Shown piece after piece: positions 7,206 to 15,043 of a stretch of 24,486 nt of DNA; the stretch's first letter is position 1; the number at the start of each line of letters is the position of its first letter. This DNA is from CAZKUN01 sp964555935 (lineage in GTDB: Bacteria > Armatimonadota > Zipacnadia > Zipacnadales > VGFC01). Below the pieces are notes generated by a model, which was not told where the DNA came from, made no database searches, and was given only the letters and a program-made list of their open reading frames with translations. The position numbers and the translations under genes are program-made. The stretch covers positions 1 to 24,486 of the forward strand of contig CAZKUN010000136.1 of NCBI GenBank assembly GCA_964555935.1, in the 5' to 3' direction.

Positions 7206-8297
7206 TTAGATCGTCTGCAGGATTGCGCCGTCGCCCACGACTGTACTCAGCGGTCCCGCACCATTCGCGACATGACACACTCGGCTGCCGATACCAACGA
7301 TGCATTGTTCGAGTTCGGCGTTGACGTCGCAGAGAGTAGCATCTTGGTCGAGGATGGAGTCGCGAACCGCCGTCGATTCAATGACACAACCGTCACCGAT
7401 CGAGACATGCGGGCCGATGGTCGAATTAGTGATGCGGCAGTCTCGGCCAACTAGGACTGGCCCCCGAACCTGACACCGCTCCAATACCGACCCCTCGCCC
7501 ACGGACAAGCTGCCGATGACGTCCGTCTCGATCAGAGCGCCTGCGGAGACCGGTTGCTTGATGGCGTCTAGCATTGAGCGGCTCGCATCCAGGAGGTGGT
7601 GGGGCTGGCCCGCGTCCGCCCAGAAGCCCTCATACGTCTCACCACAGACCCCATATGGGTTGCTCAGGAAATTGCTGATGGCGTCTGTGATTTCGAGTTC
7701 GCCTCGGGCGCTGGGTGTGGTCTCTCGTATCGCGTCGTAGAAGTTGGGCGGGAAGCCATACAGCCCGGTTATCGCCAGGTTCGATGGCGGGTCCTTCGGC
7801 TTCTCCACGAGTTTGGTGATCATCGAGTCGCCGTTGAGAGTCGCAACACCGTACTGCCTGGGGTCATCAACCGCTGCGAGACGCACGAGCCCCGCTGGGT
7901 ATGACGCGGCAAATTGCTCAACGAAGTTGGTGATGCAATCACCGTACAGCGCGTCGCCCAAGTAGACAAGGAACGGCTGATCCGCAACCAGGTCCTCCGC
8001 GGCCAGCAGCGCGTGGGCAATGCCTTTGGCTTCATCCTGCACCGCCCAGCCGACATCCAAGCCGAACTGCGTGCCATCACCCACGTGGCGACGAAGCACG
8101 TCGGCGTCGGGGTCGACGATCAGGCCGACCTTCCGGATGCCGGCTTCGCGCACTGCGGCGAAGATGTGGTCCAGCACCGCGACGTTGCACAGCCGTAGCA
8201 GCTGCTTGGGGCGGCCAATGGTCAACGGGCGCATCCTCGTGCCTTTGCCGGCACAGAGCACGAGGCAGATCATGTCTTTGGGCTCGATGGTAGGCAT
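7206..8297 (-). CDS. RmlA-like sugar-1-phosphate nucleotidyltransferase with beta-helix C-terminus
   Basis: The 363-residue protein is of the long glucose-1-phosphate thymidylyltransferase type: an NDP-sugar pyrophosphorylase domain followed by a left-handed beta-helix of hexapeptide repeats. Visible motifs are CAGKGTRMRPLT (15-26, nucleotide binding), YLGDALYGD (112-120, metal-binding Asp115), RQYGVA (147-152), VEKPKDPPSNLAITGLYGF (164-182) and GELEITDAI (199-207). From about 255 onward isoleucine/valine-led hexapeptides appear (for example GPVLVGRDCRITNSTIGPHVSIGD). It would activate a hexose-1-phosphate with NTP for cell-wall or surface glycan synthesis; the sugar and base cannot be told from sequence. 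I chose ATG 8297 because AGGA lies 8 nt upstream; a GTG at 8312 would add five residues. Confidence 0.9.
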   Translation of the reverse strand: MPTIEPKDMICLVLCAGKGTRMRPLTIGRPKQLLRLCNVAVLDHIFAAVREAGIRKVGLIVDPDADVLRRHVGDGTQFGLDVGWAVQDEAKGIAHALLAAEDLVADQPFLVYLGDALYGDCITNFVEQFAASYPAGLVRLAAVDDPRQYGVATLNGDSMITKLVEKPKDPPSNLAITGLYGFPPNFYDAIRETTPSARGELEITDAISNFLSNPYGVCGETYEGFWADAGQPHHLLDASRSMLDAIKQPVSAGALIETDVIGSLSVGEGSVLERCQVRGPVLVGRDCRITNSTIGPHVSIGDGCVIESTAVRDSILDQDATLCDVNAELEQCIVGIGSRVCHVANGAGPLSTVVGDGAILQTI

Positions 8298-8332
8298 TTC
8301 AGCGGTCCTCACTCAGCGCGCGTGTCAACCAG

Positions 8333-8968
8333 CTAGCTGCCGAACGGGGTCGTCAGCAGCGCGAAGATGATGAGTACGGGCAGGCCGACGATGTATCGGG
8401 TAACGCCGGACATGATGACAATAATCAGAGCGAATATCCCGAACCGATGGTAGAATTCCTCGACCTTACGGGCCTGGACCAGAGGAAGCAGTCCGATGAG
8501 AATGTGTGAGCCGTCGAGCGGATAGATCGGTATCAGGTTGAAGATTCCCAGCACCAGGTTCATGTAGACGATGGCGATCAGGACGATCTCATAGCCCTCG
8601 GGCACGATGCCGAACTTCAGCGGGATTGCGAAGGTGGTGGCCGTGATAAAGTTTGACAGCGGCCCCCATAGCGAGACGAGGATGTTGTCCAGGCGAGGTC
8701 GCTTGAATAGCGTCGGGTTGACCGGTACGGGCTTTCCCCAGCCGAATCCACCGATGAGGATCATCGTCGTCCCGATTGGGTCGAAGTGTGCGAACGGGTT
8801 GAGCGTCACCCGGCCCGCCTGCTCGGCGGTTGGGTCGCCGGCCTTTTGGGCCGCCTTGGCGTGAGCAAACTCGTGAACGGTCAACGCGACGAGTATGGCG
8901 ATCAAAAAGCTCAGGAACTCCGGCAGGAGTTCGCCGGGCGCCTGAATGAATTGTAGCAATGTGACCAT
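8333..8968 (-). CDS. Site-2-type zinc metalloprotease (peptidase M50)
   Basis: The 211-residue integral membrane protease belongs to the short, PDZ-free S2P group. The zinc motif HEFAH is at 32-36 inside the first hydrophobic helix, and the third ligand is in NLIPIYPLDGSH (144-155, Asp152). About five to six hydrophobic segments are seen: roughly 19-37, 64-78, 97-118, 127-147, 155-163 and 176-208. Such enzymes cut substrates within the membrane, often in signalling; no substrate is suggested here. Small M50 proteins are often found near scpAB in Firmicutes and relatives, which matches this location. It lies 15 bp after the nucleotidyltransferase (CCA-type) gene. Confidence 0.93.
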   Translation of the reverse strand: MVTLLQFIQAPGELLPEFLSFLIAILVALTVHEFAHAKAAQKAGDPTAEQAGRVTLNPFAHFDPIGTTMILIGGFGWGKPVPVNPTLFKRPRLDNILVSLWGPLSNFITATTFAIPLKFGIVPEGYEIVLIAIVYMNLVLGIFNLIPIYPLDGSHILIGLLPLVQARKVEEFYHRFGIFALIIVIMSGVTRYIVGLPVLIIFALLTTPFGS

Positions 8969-8983
8969 TGGCTGTTTCCTGTG

Positions 8984-10291
8984 TCAACGCCCGACGGCGC
9001 CGGGCCGCTGCCATCGACGAATGGCTCTCACGGCGGCGCGGAGTTGCATGTCCACCTGTGTCTGCCCGGCAAGTTTCGCCCGGCGCGCGCCCTGCAGGCC
9101 TATCCTCACAGCAGGTCCGGCAGGTATGCCGGCATCTGCTAAGTCATGCCCCGTGACGTCGGCCTGAGTGCCCTGCACGACGCTGTTGTAGCGCTCGAGT
9201 CGTCGTCTCAGAACGGGTCCTCCGCCGAGCCAGAGTCGCACCATATGGCCCGGCCTGGCGGCATGGAGACAAGCATCGAGTCTCGCATCATCGAGTCGCT
9301 CTCGCGATGCAAGTTGCTGCGTGAGGTCTGTTGGCCGGGCATCTCCCATACTCAGAACTATGTCGCGGGCGCGCCGATCGAGCGTAAGACGGTCAGCGCA
9401 CGCCGTGGGACGGCCCTGGGCACATACCGCACCCAGCAGATACGGCCAAGCCTGAGGCCGGGCACGCGTGCCAGCGATGCCTAACGCCGCCAACGCTACG
9501 GGCGTCTGCTGAAGCCAGCGCAGCGAGTGCGGGCCCGAACAAGCCCCCGGCATGGCCTGAGTCATCGCCCCAATCTCGTCGAGATGGCGGACTGCTTGGC
9601 TCGGGTCTGGCTCCTCCAGCAGCTTGGCAACCTCGGCCCTAATCCTGCTCCCTGTGACAAGCCTCAGCATGTCAGCATCGACGGCCAGCCGCATTCCAGT
9701 CCGGGTCTGAGGCTCAATCACAAAGCCCAACCGTGCCGCAAGACGCGCGGCTCGGATGATCCTGGTGGGGTCGTCGGTGAAGCTTCGGTCGTGCAGGACC
9801 CGGAGTCTACCCCGGTGCAGATCGTCGGCACCACCACAAGGATCGACGAGGTCGTACGGCTCGCGCAAGGCCAGGTGCAGCGCCATCGCGTTGACGGAGA
9901 AGTCTCGCCGGCGAAGGTCGTCGCCGATGGATGCCGACTCGACCGTTGGCAAGTTCGCCGGGGCCGCGTAGGCTTCCTGCCGGGCTGATGCCACATCGAT
10001 GTGGCCGCCGTCCGGCAGGTCAATTCTGTTGGTCAGAAACTGGCTATCACTCCGCGCTACCCCACCGAGGCGTGCCGCCAGTGCCGTGGAGAAAGCACGG
10101 TTGGGGCCCTCGATCGCGATGTCGACGTCAGCGGACGTCGGGCGCCCGAGTAGCAGGTCGCGGACCAGGCCGCCCACCAGATACGCTTGAACCCCGACCT
10201 CACTGGCAGCTGACGCGACATGACGGCAAGTGTCGCGGAGAGAGTCGGGCATCCGCTCACAGGCGAGGACCGAGGCTGGCGATGGATTCAT
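8984..10291 (-). CDS. cca: CCA-adding-type tRNA nucleotidyltransferase / poly(A) polymerase family
   Basis: The 435-residue class II nucleotidyltransferase would add or repair the 3' CCA end of tRNA. The head domain has YLVGGLVRDLLLGR (37-50), the metal-binding DVD at 55-57, RRDFSVNAMAL and the RNA-binding DDPTRIIRAARLAARLGF. The rest is a helical tail region without a visible HD domain. Whether it adds all of CCA, only CC or only A, or is a poly(A) polymerase, cannot be decided from these motifs. No strong Shine-Dalgarno precedes 10291; a second ATG at 10252 would give a protein 13 residues shorter with the catalytic domain still intact. It lies 42 bp after lysA. Confidence 0.9.
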   Translation of the reverse strand: MNPSPASVLACERMPDSLRDTCRHVASAASEVGVQAYLVGGLVRDLLLGRPTSADVDIAIEGPNRAFSTALAARLGGVARSDSQFLTNRIDLPDGGHIDVASARQEAYAAPANLPTVESASIGDDLRRRDFSVNAMALHLALREPYDLVDPCGGADDLHRGRLRVLHDRSFTDDPTRIIRAARLAARLGFVIEPQTRTGMRLAVDADMLRLVTGSRIRAEVAKLLEEPDPSQAVRHLDEIGAMTQAMPGACSGPHSLRWLQQTPVALAALGIAGTRARPQAWPYLLGAVCAQGRPTACADRLTLDRRARDIVLSMGDARPTDLTQQLASRERLDDARLDACLHAARPGHMVRLWLGGGPVLRRRLERYNSVVQGTQADVTGHDLADAGIPAGPAVRIGLQGARRAKLAGQTQVDMQLRAAVRAIRRWQRPGAVGR

Positions 10292-10333
10292 GATGCGTGG
10301 TTAGGACCGCCGTTACGGCTTCGCTCACGAGGC

Positions 10334-11647
10334 CTACAGCTTGAGTCGCTCAGACACAACGTCATGCCGGATTAGATCGTCCAGGTCCTCGCGCTCCACG
10401 ATGACTTCGGCGTTGCCGTCGAGCGTCGTGACCATGGCAGGGCGACAGAAACGGTTGTAGTTTGAGGCCATGGCGTAGTTATAGGCGCCCGTTGAGAAGA
10501 CGGCGATGACGTCGCCCGGCTCTGCCGTCTGGATGGTCGTGTCGGGCAGCAGCGTGTCCGTCTCGCAGTGCGCGCCGGATATCCGGACGTTCATCGTCGG
10601 CGGCTCCCCGGCGCGGTTGGCCACGGCCGCCTCGTATTCTGCATCGTACATGCACGGCCGGGGGTTGTCCGACAGCCCGCCGTCGACCGACACGTAAGTG
10701 CGGACGCCGGGCAGCTCCTTGATCACCATTGCTCTGTAGAGCGTGGTGCCGGCCGGGCCCACGATTGACCGGCCAGGCTCAAGCATCAGGCGCGCCTGTG
10801 GGAAGTCATGGGTCGCCGTCTGCTCCTCAACCGCAGAGACGATGACATCGGCAAGCTCGCCGACTGATGGGGGCGCATCCTCGTGCGTGTATTGGATGCC
10901 CAGTCCGCCGCCGAAGTTGATCTCCTCAACCGTGATGCCAGTCTCCGTGCGGACCTGGTCGGCAAATTCGTAGAGCACCTCTACTGCGCGCCGGTAGGAG
11001 TCGAGCCCGAAGAGCTGAGAGCCGATGTGGCAATGGAGACCGCGCAGGTTGATGGCATCTGATTCCGCCGCGAGCTTGACGGCTTGCATCGCCGCGCCGG
11101 ATGTAACGGCCATGCCGAACTTGCTGTCTTCCTGGCCTGTCTGGATGAACGTGTGAGTTTGGGTCTTGATGCCGGGGCCCACTCGGATCTGAATGTCCGC
11201 GGGCGCGCCTCGCCTCGTCGCGACGTCAATGAGGAGTTCAAGCTCCGGGATGGAGTCGACGACGATGCGATTCACTCCGGCGTCGAGGGCCATCTCAAGG
11301 TCTGTCGCGGTCTTGCAGTTCCCATGCACGTGGATTCGGTCGGCCGGGAAACCGGCGGTCAGAGCCGTGTGCAGCTCTCCCCGTGACGCGACGTCGAGCG
11401 CCATCCCCTCCTGGGCCATCATGCAGCAGACAGCCTGGCAGAGGAGAGCCTTGCCCGCGAATGCGATCTCAACATTGGGGTAACGGCTCTTGAATGCTGA
11501 CTGGTATGCTCGGCAGTTGCTTCGGATAAGCTCTTCGTCAAGCACGTACAGGGGCGTGCCAAACTCATTCGCGAGATCCACCGCGTCGCAGCCGCCAATC
11601 GTGAGGTGGCCGTTCTCGTTGACGTCCTGGGTTCCTAGACGGAGCAT
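10334..11647 (-). CDS. lysA: Diaminopimelate decarboxylase
   Basis: LysA is the last enzyme of lysine synthesis, converting meso-diaminopimelate to lysine and CO2 with pyridoxal phosphate. The 437-residue fold-type III protein has the PLP lysine in AFAGKALLC (Lys66), GLHCHIGSQ (203-211), the phosphate-binding FGGGLGI (245-251), EPGRSIV (290-296) and the substrate/catalytic cysteine in SGAHCETDTL (Cys361), then GAYNYAMASNYN (387-398). This pattern separates it from ornithine/arginine decarboxylases, though a related carboxynorspermidine enzyme cannot be fully excluded. The start at 11647 has AGGA 6 nt upstream (11654-11657). It begins the tightly spaced part of the minus-strand run. Diaminopimelate also feeds peptidoglycan, which fits the carboxypeptidase further along. 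Confidence 0.96.
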   Translation of the reverse strand: MLRLGTQDVNENGHLTIGGCDAVDLANEFGTPLYVLDEELIRSNCRAYQSAFKSRYPNVEIAFAGKALLCQAVCCMMAQEGMALDVASRGELHTALTAGFPADRIHVHGNCKTATDLEMALDAGVNRIVVDSIPELELLIDVATRRGAPADIQIRVGPGIKTQTHTFIQTGQEDSKFGMAVTSGAAMQAVKLAAESDAINLRGLHCHIGSQLFGLDSYRRAVEVLYEFADQVRTETGITVEEINFGGGLGIQYTHEDAPPSVGELADVIVSAVEEQTATHDFPQARLMLEPGRSIVGPAGTTLYRAMVIKELPGVRTYVSVDGGLSDNPRPCMYDAEYEAAVANRAGEPPTMNVRISGAHCETDTLLPDTTIQTAEPGDVIAVFSTGAYNYAMASNYNRFCRPAMVTTLDGNAEVIVEREDLDDLIRHDVVSERLKL

Positions 11648-11700
11648 TGTAAGTCCTAACCACTCGAGGGATGTCTGGAATCGGCTTCCTGATAGTACGA

Positions 11701-11729
11701 AGCAGCCCCAAAATAGTTCTGGGGCTGCT
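11701..11729 (-). terminator. 10-bp stem-loop after the Ig/copper-amine-oxidase-N-like gene
   Basis: Arms AGCAGCCCCA (11701-11710) and TGGGGCTGCT (11720-11729) enclose a 9-nt loop. It lies 41 bp downstream of the stop at 11770 and 54 bp before the lysA start, reading on the minus strand. No U-run follows it on that strand (TCGTACTATC), so it is either a weak intrinsic terminator or a leader structure of lysA. Confidence 0.6.
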
Positions 11730-11769
11730 GTTCACTAACATTAGTTATTCCGGGCCGCCCGTGAGGGCG

Positions 11770-13626
11770 CTAGTCGTTGGAGCTGATGATAAGCTCGCCC
11801 GTGCTGGAGTTGAAAGACACCGTTACGTCCAGCGTCGCGGCCACGAACTCGAGCGGCAGCATCGTCCGGCCATTGTTGATGTAGGGAGCCAGGACGAGTT
11901 CCTCGGCGGTCCCGTTGACGTTCACGACGGGATTGCCGATCTGCAGGTTCATCTCGATGTCCGGATTGACGGCCTTGACGCGCTTGTCAGCGGCGTACCA
12001 ATAGAGGACGCCGTCGCAGCTCTGGAAGATCTCGCGTAGCGGCGCAATGCTCACTCCGTCGATGACGCTCGGCGCGCTACGAAGCGGGATGAGCTTGCCG
12101 TCGAACACGATCTTGACATCGCGGAACCGGGACATGGCCTCGATGTCGAGTTGACCGGGGGTGCCGATCTTGCTGGTGGGCCGGACGTCATCTCCGCGGG
12201 GCGGAAGCGCCGCAACGCGGTCGTCGCGAACGTCGCCGGCCGGCCGGTCCGCATAGACAGCTTCGTCCGGAACGGGAGTCGGCGCGAGAACGACCAACGT
12301 GTCGCGAGAGATGTCGCCAATCTTCGGCGCGGACGCGACCTCGCCGGGTTCTGCGGTGCGGGCCGGGCCGGCGTCGTGGATCACCTTGGCGATGCGCACC
12401 ACCTCAGGCGTTGCTGGGGCGATGAGCTTCGGGACGTTGAGTTCGGCGCCATCGCCGACGCGAGGCTGGGCGGCGACTGTCGCCGGCTCGATGGGGACCA
12501 TCATGGCAGCGTCGGCATCGGCATGTACCTTGGCGACGAGGCCACTCGTTACGGGCTTGCGAGTCTCCGGCACTGCTGCAGCCGCGCGCGCTGGAGGCGC
12601 AGCCATCGGTTCGGCAACCGGAGCCGCTACGACCGGAGCGACCTCAACGGGCTTCGGCAATGGGAGGCCGGCTACGGCGGGAGTGCCGGTTCTGGGGCCC
12701 GTGGCGGCCGCGACCGTGTCGCGCATGACTGGCGAACTCGACATGCCCGGTGTCGCTCCCGATCGCGCGCCGGCATCAGGCGCCGCTGGCGCGATGATCA
12801 CAGGCGCGGGGCTGACTGTCGGAACGGCGGCAGGAACAGGTGGTGGGTGGAGGTCGTCGCGCGCCTCGACGGGCTCAACAACGGTCGGCACTTCGCGACC
12901 GATGCGGGTCTCGCCCGTTTGGGTGGTGGTGGCCTCGCGGTTTTGGACCACGAAACCTACCTGTGCGCCGCCCTCGTTGTCGTCCGCGTCAAACGCGCGG
13001 ACCGCAACCACGTGGGGTCCGTCGGCGAGTTTGCGCGAGTCGGTGCGGTACGAGTAGTTGGGGCTGTTCACCATCATCTTCTTGAACGCCCCGTCCAGGT
13101 AAAAGACTACCGTGCGGACGCCGACGTTGTCAGTGACGTCCGCCTTGACCTGAACGTCGCCGGAGACGACGGCGCCCTCGGTCGGGTAGTAGATGTCGAC
13201 GGTAGGTGAGGTGCGATCAGATCCCCCGGGGGCAGGAGCGGGTTGGACGCCGCGCTGCACCTTGATCTGGATGCCGGTGGTCCCGACCGCGCCGCTGGCG
13301 TCCATCGCACGAGCGCTGATGCTGTGCATGGATGGCGTGGCGAGCGAGAAGTCCCAGCGGAAGGACTGGCGTCCCTGCCTTTGGGCCTCCTCAAGCCGGA
13401 AATCTTTCACGGGCCGGCCGTCGATGTACACCTCGACCCGCACGATCGGACTTGCGCCGTCCGCGGTATACGTGACTTCTATGTCCGCAGTGCCGGCGAC
13501 GACCGAGTTCTTCGCGGGCTTGGTGATCTCGACTAATGGGGCTGCAACAGCGGCAATCGCGAGGGCGACGACCAGTACGACGACGGCTACTACCAGGGAA
13601 TAGCCAACAGAACGCGGCTCCCGCAT
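11770..13626 (-). CDS. Membrane-anchored Ig-like protein with C-terminal copper-amine-oxidase-N-like domain
   Basis: The 618-residue surface protein has an N-terminal hydrophobic segment at 8-30 that may be a signal anchor or cleaved signal (near AVAAP). Two Ig-like (Big_7-type) modules follow: about 31-124 (VEITKPAKNSVVAG...VRVEVYIDGRPV) and about 141-228 (PTVDIYYPTEGAVVSG...VRTVVFYLDG). A long Pro/Ala/Val-rich, probably extended linker runs from about 230 to 500. The C-terminal 110 residues match the stalk-like Cu_amine_oxidN1 domain: IVFDGKLIPLR, APLREIFQ, NVNG, NNGRTMLPLEFVAATL and VSFNSSTGELII. This domain is not an enzyme by itself and is common on bacterial surface proteins, probably for wall binding. 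Start 13626 is preceded by GAGGGGGGG with 9-nt spacing; a longer frame from 13698 is less likely. A promoter is seen at 13793-13821. Confidence 0.85.
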   Translation of the reverse strand: MREPRSVGYSLVVAVVVLVVALAIAAVAAPLVEITKPAKNSVVAGTADIEVTYTADGASPIVRVEVYIDGRPVKDFRLEEAQRQGRQSFRWDFSLATPSMHSISARAMDASGAVGTTGIQIKVQRGVQPAPAPGGSDRTSPTVDIYYPTEGAVVSGDVQVKADVTDNVGVRTVVFYLDGAFKKMMVNSPNYSYRTDSRKLADGPHVVAVRAFDADDNEGGAQVGFVVQNREATTTQTGETRIGREVPTVVEPVEARDDLHPPPVPAAVPTVSPAPVIIAPAAPDAGARSGATPGMSSSPVMRDTVAAATGPRTGTPAVAGLPLPKPVEVAPVVAAPVAEPMAAPPARAAAAVPETRKPVTSGLVAKVHADADAAMMVPIEPATVAAQPRVGDGAELNVPKLIAPATPEVVRIAKVIHDAGPARTAEPGEVASAPKIGDISRDTLVVLAPTPVPDEAVYADRPAGDVRDDRVAALPPRGDDVRPTSKIGTPGQLDIEAMSRFRDVKIVFDGKLIPLRSAPSVIDGVSIAPLREIFQSCDGVLYWYAADKRVKAVNPDIEMNLQIGNPVVNVNGTAEELVLAPYINNGRTMLPLEFVAATLDVTVSFNSSTGELIISSND

Positions 13627-13635
13627 GTGATGGGG

Positions 13636-13644
13636 CCCCCCCTC
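13636..13644 (-). promoter_or_regulatory. Shine-Dalgarno GAGGGGGGG of the Ig/copper-amine-oxidase-N-like gene
   Basis: On the minus strand the purine run ends 9 nt before the ATG at 13626. It picks that start, whose product opens with the hydrophobic segment, over the in-frame start at 13698. Confidence 0.6.
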
Positions 13645-13792
13645 ATCATTCCCGAGCGAAACCTGGACCCGGCGGCACCCAGGGGCGCTGGCACTCACCT
13701 TCGAGTGGGTCGCGCCGCACTTGGCCCGATTCGGTCGGGTGCATACGGACCGGACTGAATGCCTATCGTCAGCACACTCCGATCCATATCAT

Positions 13793-13821
13793 AATCTATC
13801 ACATCCGCATAGCCTCGTCAA
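13793..13821 (-). promoter_or_regulatory. Sigma70-like promoter with extended -10, minus strand
   Basis: Read on the minus strand: TTGACG (-35, 13816-13821), 17-nt spacer, TAGATT (-10, 13793-13798), with TGA directly before the -10 giving an extended -10 (TGn). The predicted transcript starts near 13786, leaving a leader of about 160 nt before the ATG at 13626. It probably drives the Ig-like gene and possibly the run beyond it. Confidence 0.65.
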
Positions 13822-13897
13822 CTGTTCAGATCCCGCAAATCTAGCGTTTCCAGGCCTATGTGACGTAGAACTCATAGGCGCGCGCGGCTGTCATTCG

Positions 13898-13926
13898 TTG
13901 ACAGTCCTAGCAGGTACCGGTACGAT
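13898..13926 (+). promoter_or_regulatory. Sigma70-like promoter of the ABC transporter operon
   Basis: TTGACA (13898-13903, a perfect -35) is followed by exactly 17 nt and TACGAT (13921-13926, four of six matches to TATAAT). A start near 13933 gives an 88-nt leader to the ABC ATPase start at 14021. It overlaps GTACCGGTAC (13914-13923), a 10-bp palindrome that covers the end of the spacer and the first part of the -10 and could be an operator half or chance. Confidence 0.7.
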
Positions 13927-14020
13927 GCTGGCGCGAGTCCAGTGCTCGGCGGCCCAGGGGAACGCGGATGCCTGCGAGTTTCCGCATTCCTGGGGATTCT
14001 CGGTTCGGGAGACCAATCAG

Positions 14021-15043
14021 ATGCCCGGCGATGATGCGATCATCCAGGTGGACGACTTGACCCGCGTGTTCAGCACCTACCGCAAAGGGGCGGGACTCAT
14101 CGGGTCAGTGCGGAGCTTCGTGCGCCGCGAGAAGACGGACAAGGTGGCGGTTGACCGTGTCTCATTTCGGATCGAGCCTGGGGAGATGGTCGGGTTTCTG
14201 GGACCCAATGGGGCCGGGAAGACAACGACGCTGAAGCTGCTCTCTGGCATACTCCACCCGACGGATGGGCAGGCGACCGTTCTGGGGCATGTCCCCTGGA
14301 AGCGCGAGCCTGCGTTCCAGCGGCGAATTTCGATTGTGATGGGGCAGAAGAACCAGCTCTGGTGGGATCTCCCCGCGCAGGACTCGTTCATACTCAATCG
14401 AGACATCTACCAGGTCCCCGAGCGTGAATTCCGGGAGACGCTTGAGGAACTGACCAGCCTGTTTGAGTTGGAGGACCTTACCAGCCAGCCGCTGCGGAAA
14501 CTGAGTCTGGGTGAGCGGATGAAGTGCGAGCTTATCGGCTCGCTGCTACACCGCCCGGACGTCATCTTCCTGGACGAGCCGACGATCGGGCTCGATGTGG
14601 TGACGCAGAAGCGGCTTCGCGACTTCATCGGGTCCTACGGCGAGAGAACGGGCGTCACCATCATACTCACCAGCCACTACATGAGGGACATCGAGGAGCT
14701 GTGCAAGCGGGCCATCATCATCGACCACGGGCGCATCATCTTCGACGGTGACCTCAGGCGGCTCGTGCATCAGCACGCGACTCACAAGCTCATCGAGGTC
14801 CAGTTCCAGCAGGCAGTGGATGCGGAGCAGCTCGCCAAGTTTGGCGATGTGGACAAGGCAGACGATGGCCAGGCAACGTTACGGGTTGCTCGCGACCGGG
14901 TGCCGATCGTGGCCGCGGCGCTGCTCCGCGAATTGCCGGTTATCGACATCGCCATCGAGGAGACGAGCACGGAGGAAGTGATTCGGGCGATCTTCCAGGA
15001 TCGGGGTGACGAACTGGGCGCGCTGGAGGACGACGCAGAATGA
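14021..15043 (+). CDS. ABC-2 type transporter ATP-binding protein
   Basis: This 340-residue cytoplasmic ATPase powers the two membrane proteins encoded next. Motifs in order: Walker A GPNGAGKT (61-68), Q-loop at GQKNQLWW (Gln109), signature LSLGERMK (161-168, here LSLGE in place of LSGGQ), Walker B VIFLDEP (181-187), D-loop IGLD and switch His219 in LTSHY. The region after about 240 is a C-terminal extension common in ABC-2 exporters. With the DUF990-like permeases it matches the COG4586/4587/3694 set as I remember it, which includes viologen and other drug exporters; the substrate here is unknown. Start 14021 has GGGAG 9 nt upstream, and the signature domains begin soon after. The stop overlaps the next start by 4 bp (ATGA). 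Confidence 0.93.
   Translation: MPGDDAIIQVDDLTRVFSTYRKGAGLIGSVRSFVRREKTDKVAVDRVSFRIEPGEMVGFLGPNGAGKTTTLKLLSGILHPTDGQATVLGHVPWKREPAFQRRISIVMGQKNQLWWDLPAQDSFILNRDIYQVPEREFRETLEELTSLFELEDLTSQPLRKLSLGERMKCELIGSLLHRPDVIFLDEPTIGLDVVTQKRLRDFIGSYGERTGVTIILTSHYMRDIEELCKRAIIIDHGRIIFDGDLRRLVHQHATHKLIEVQFQQAVDAEQLAKFGDVDKADDGQATLRVARDRVPIVAAALLRELPVIDIAIEETSTEEVIRAIFQDRGDELGALEDDAE

Larger units (their letters stand above)
13627..14020. other. 394-bp divergent intergenic region with two promoters
   Basis: This is the longest non-coding stretch of the window. It separates the minus-strand housekeeping run from the plus-strand transporter/secreted-protein run. It is less GC-rich at 13780-13850, where the minus-strand promoter lies, and holds the plus-strand promoter at 13898-13926. 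The plus frame of the ABC ATPase stays open back to 13721, but that stretch contains both promoters and has no domain resemblance, so I treat it as non-coding. No RNA gene was recognised. Confidence 0.7.

Noticed and set aside
11735..11746. Small inverted repeat ACTAA/TTAGT
   Set aside because: Five-bp arms with a 2-nt loop are too weak to support a functional call.
12151..13209. 352-codon plus-strand open frame opposite the Ig-like surface protein
   Set aside because: It is Arg/Gly-rich with no recognisable motif and lies opposite an established reading frame; shadow coding.
13721..14020. N-terminal extension of the ABC ATPase to 13721
   Set aside because: It would run through both divergent promoters and has no ABC-domain resemblance; GGGAG precedes ATG 14021.
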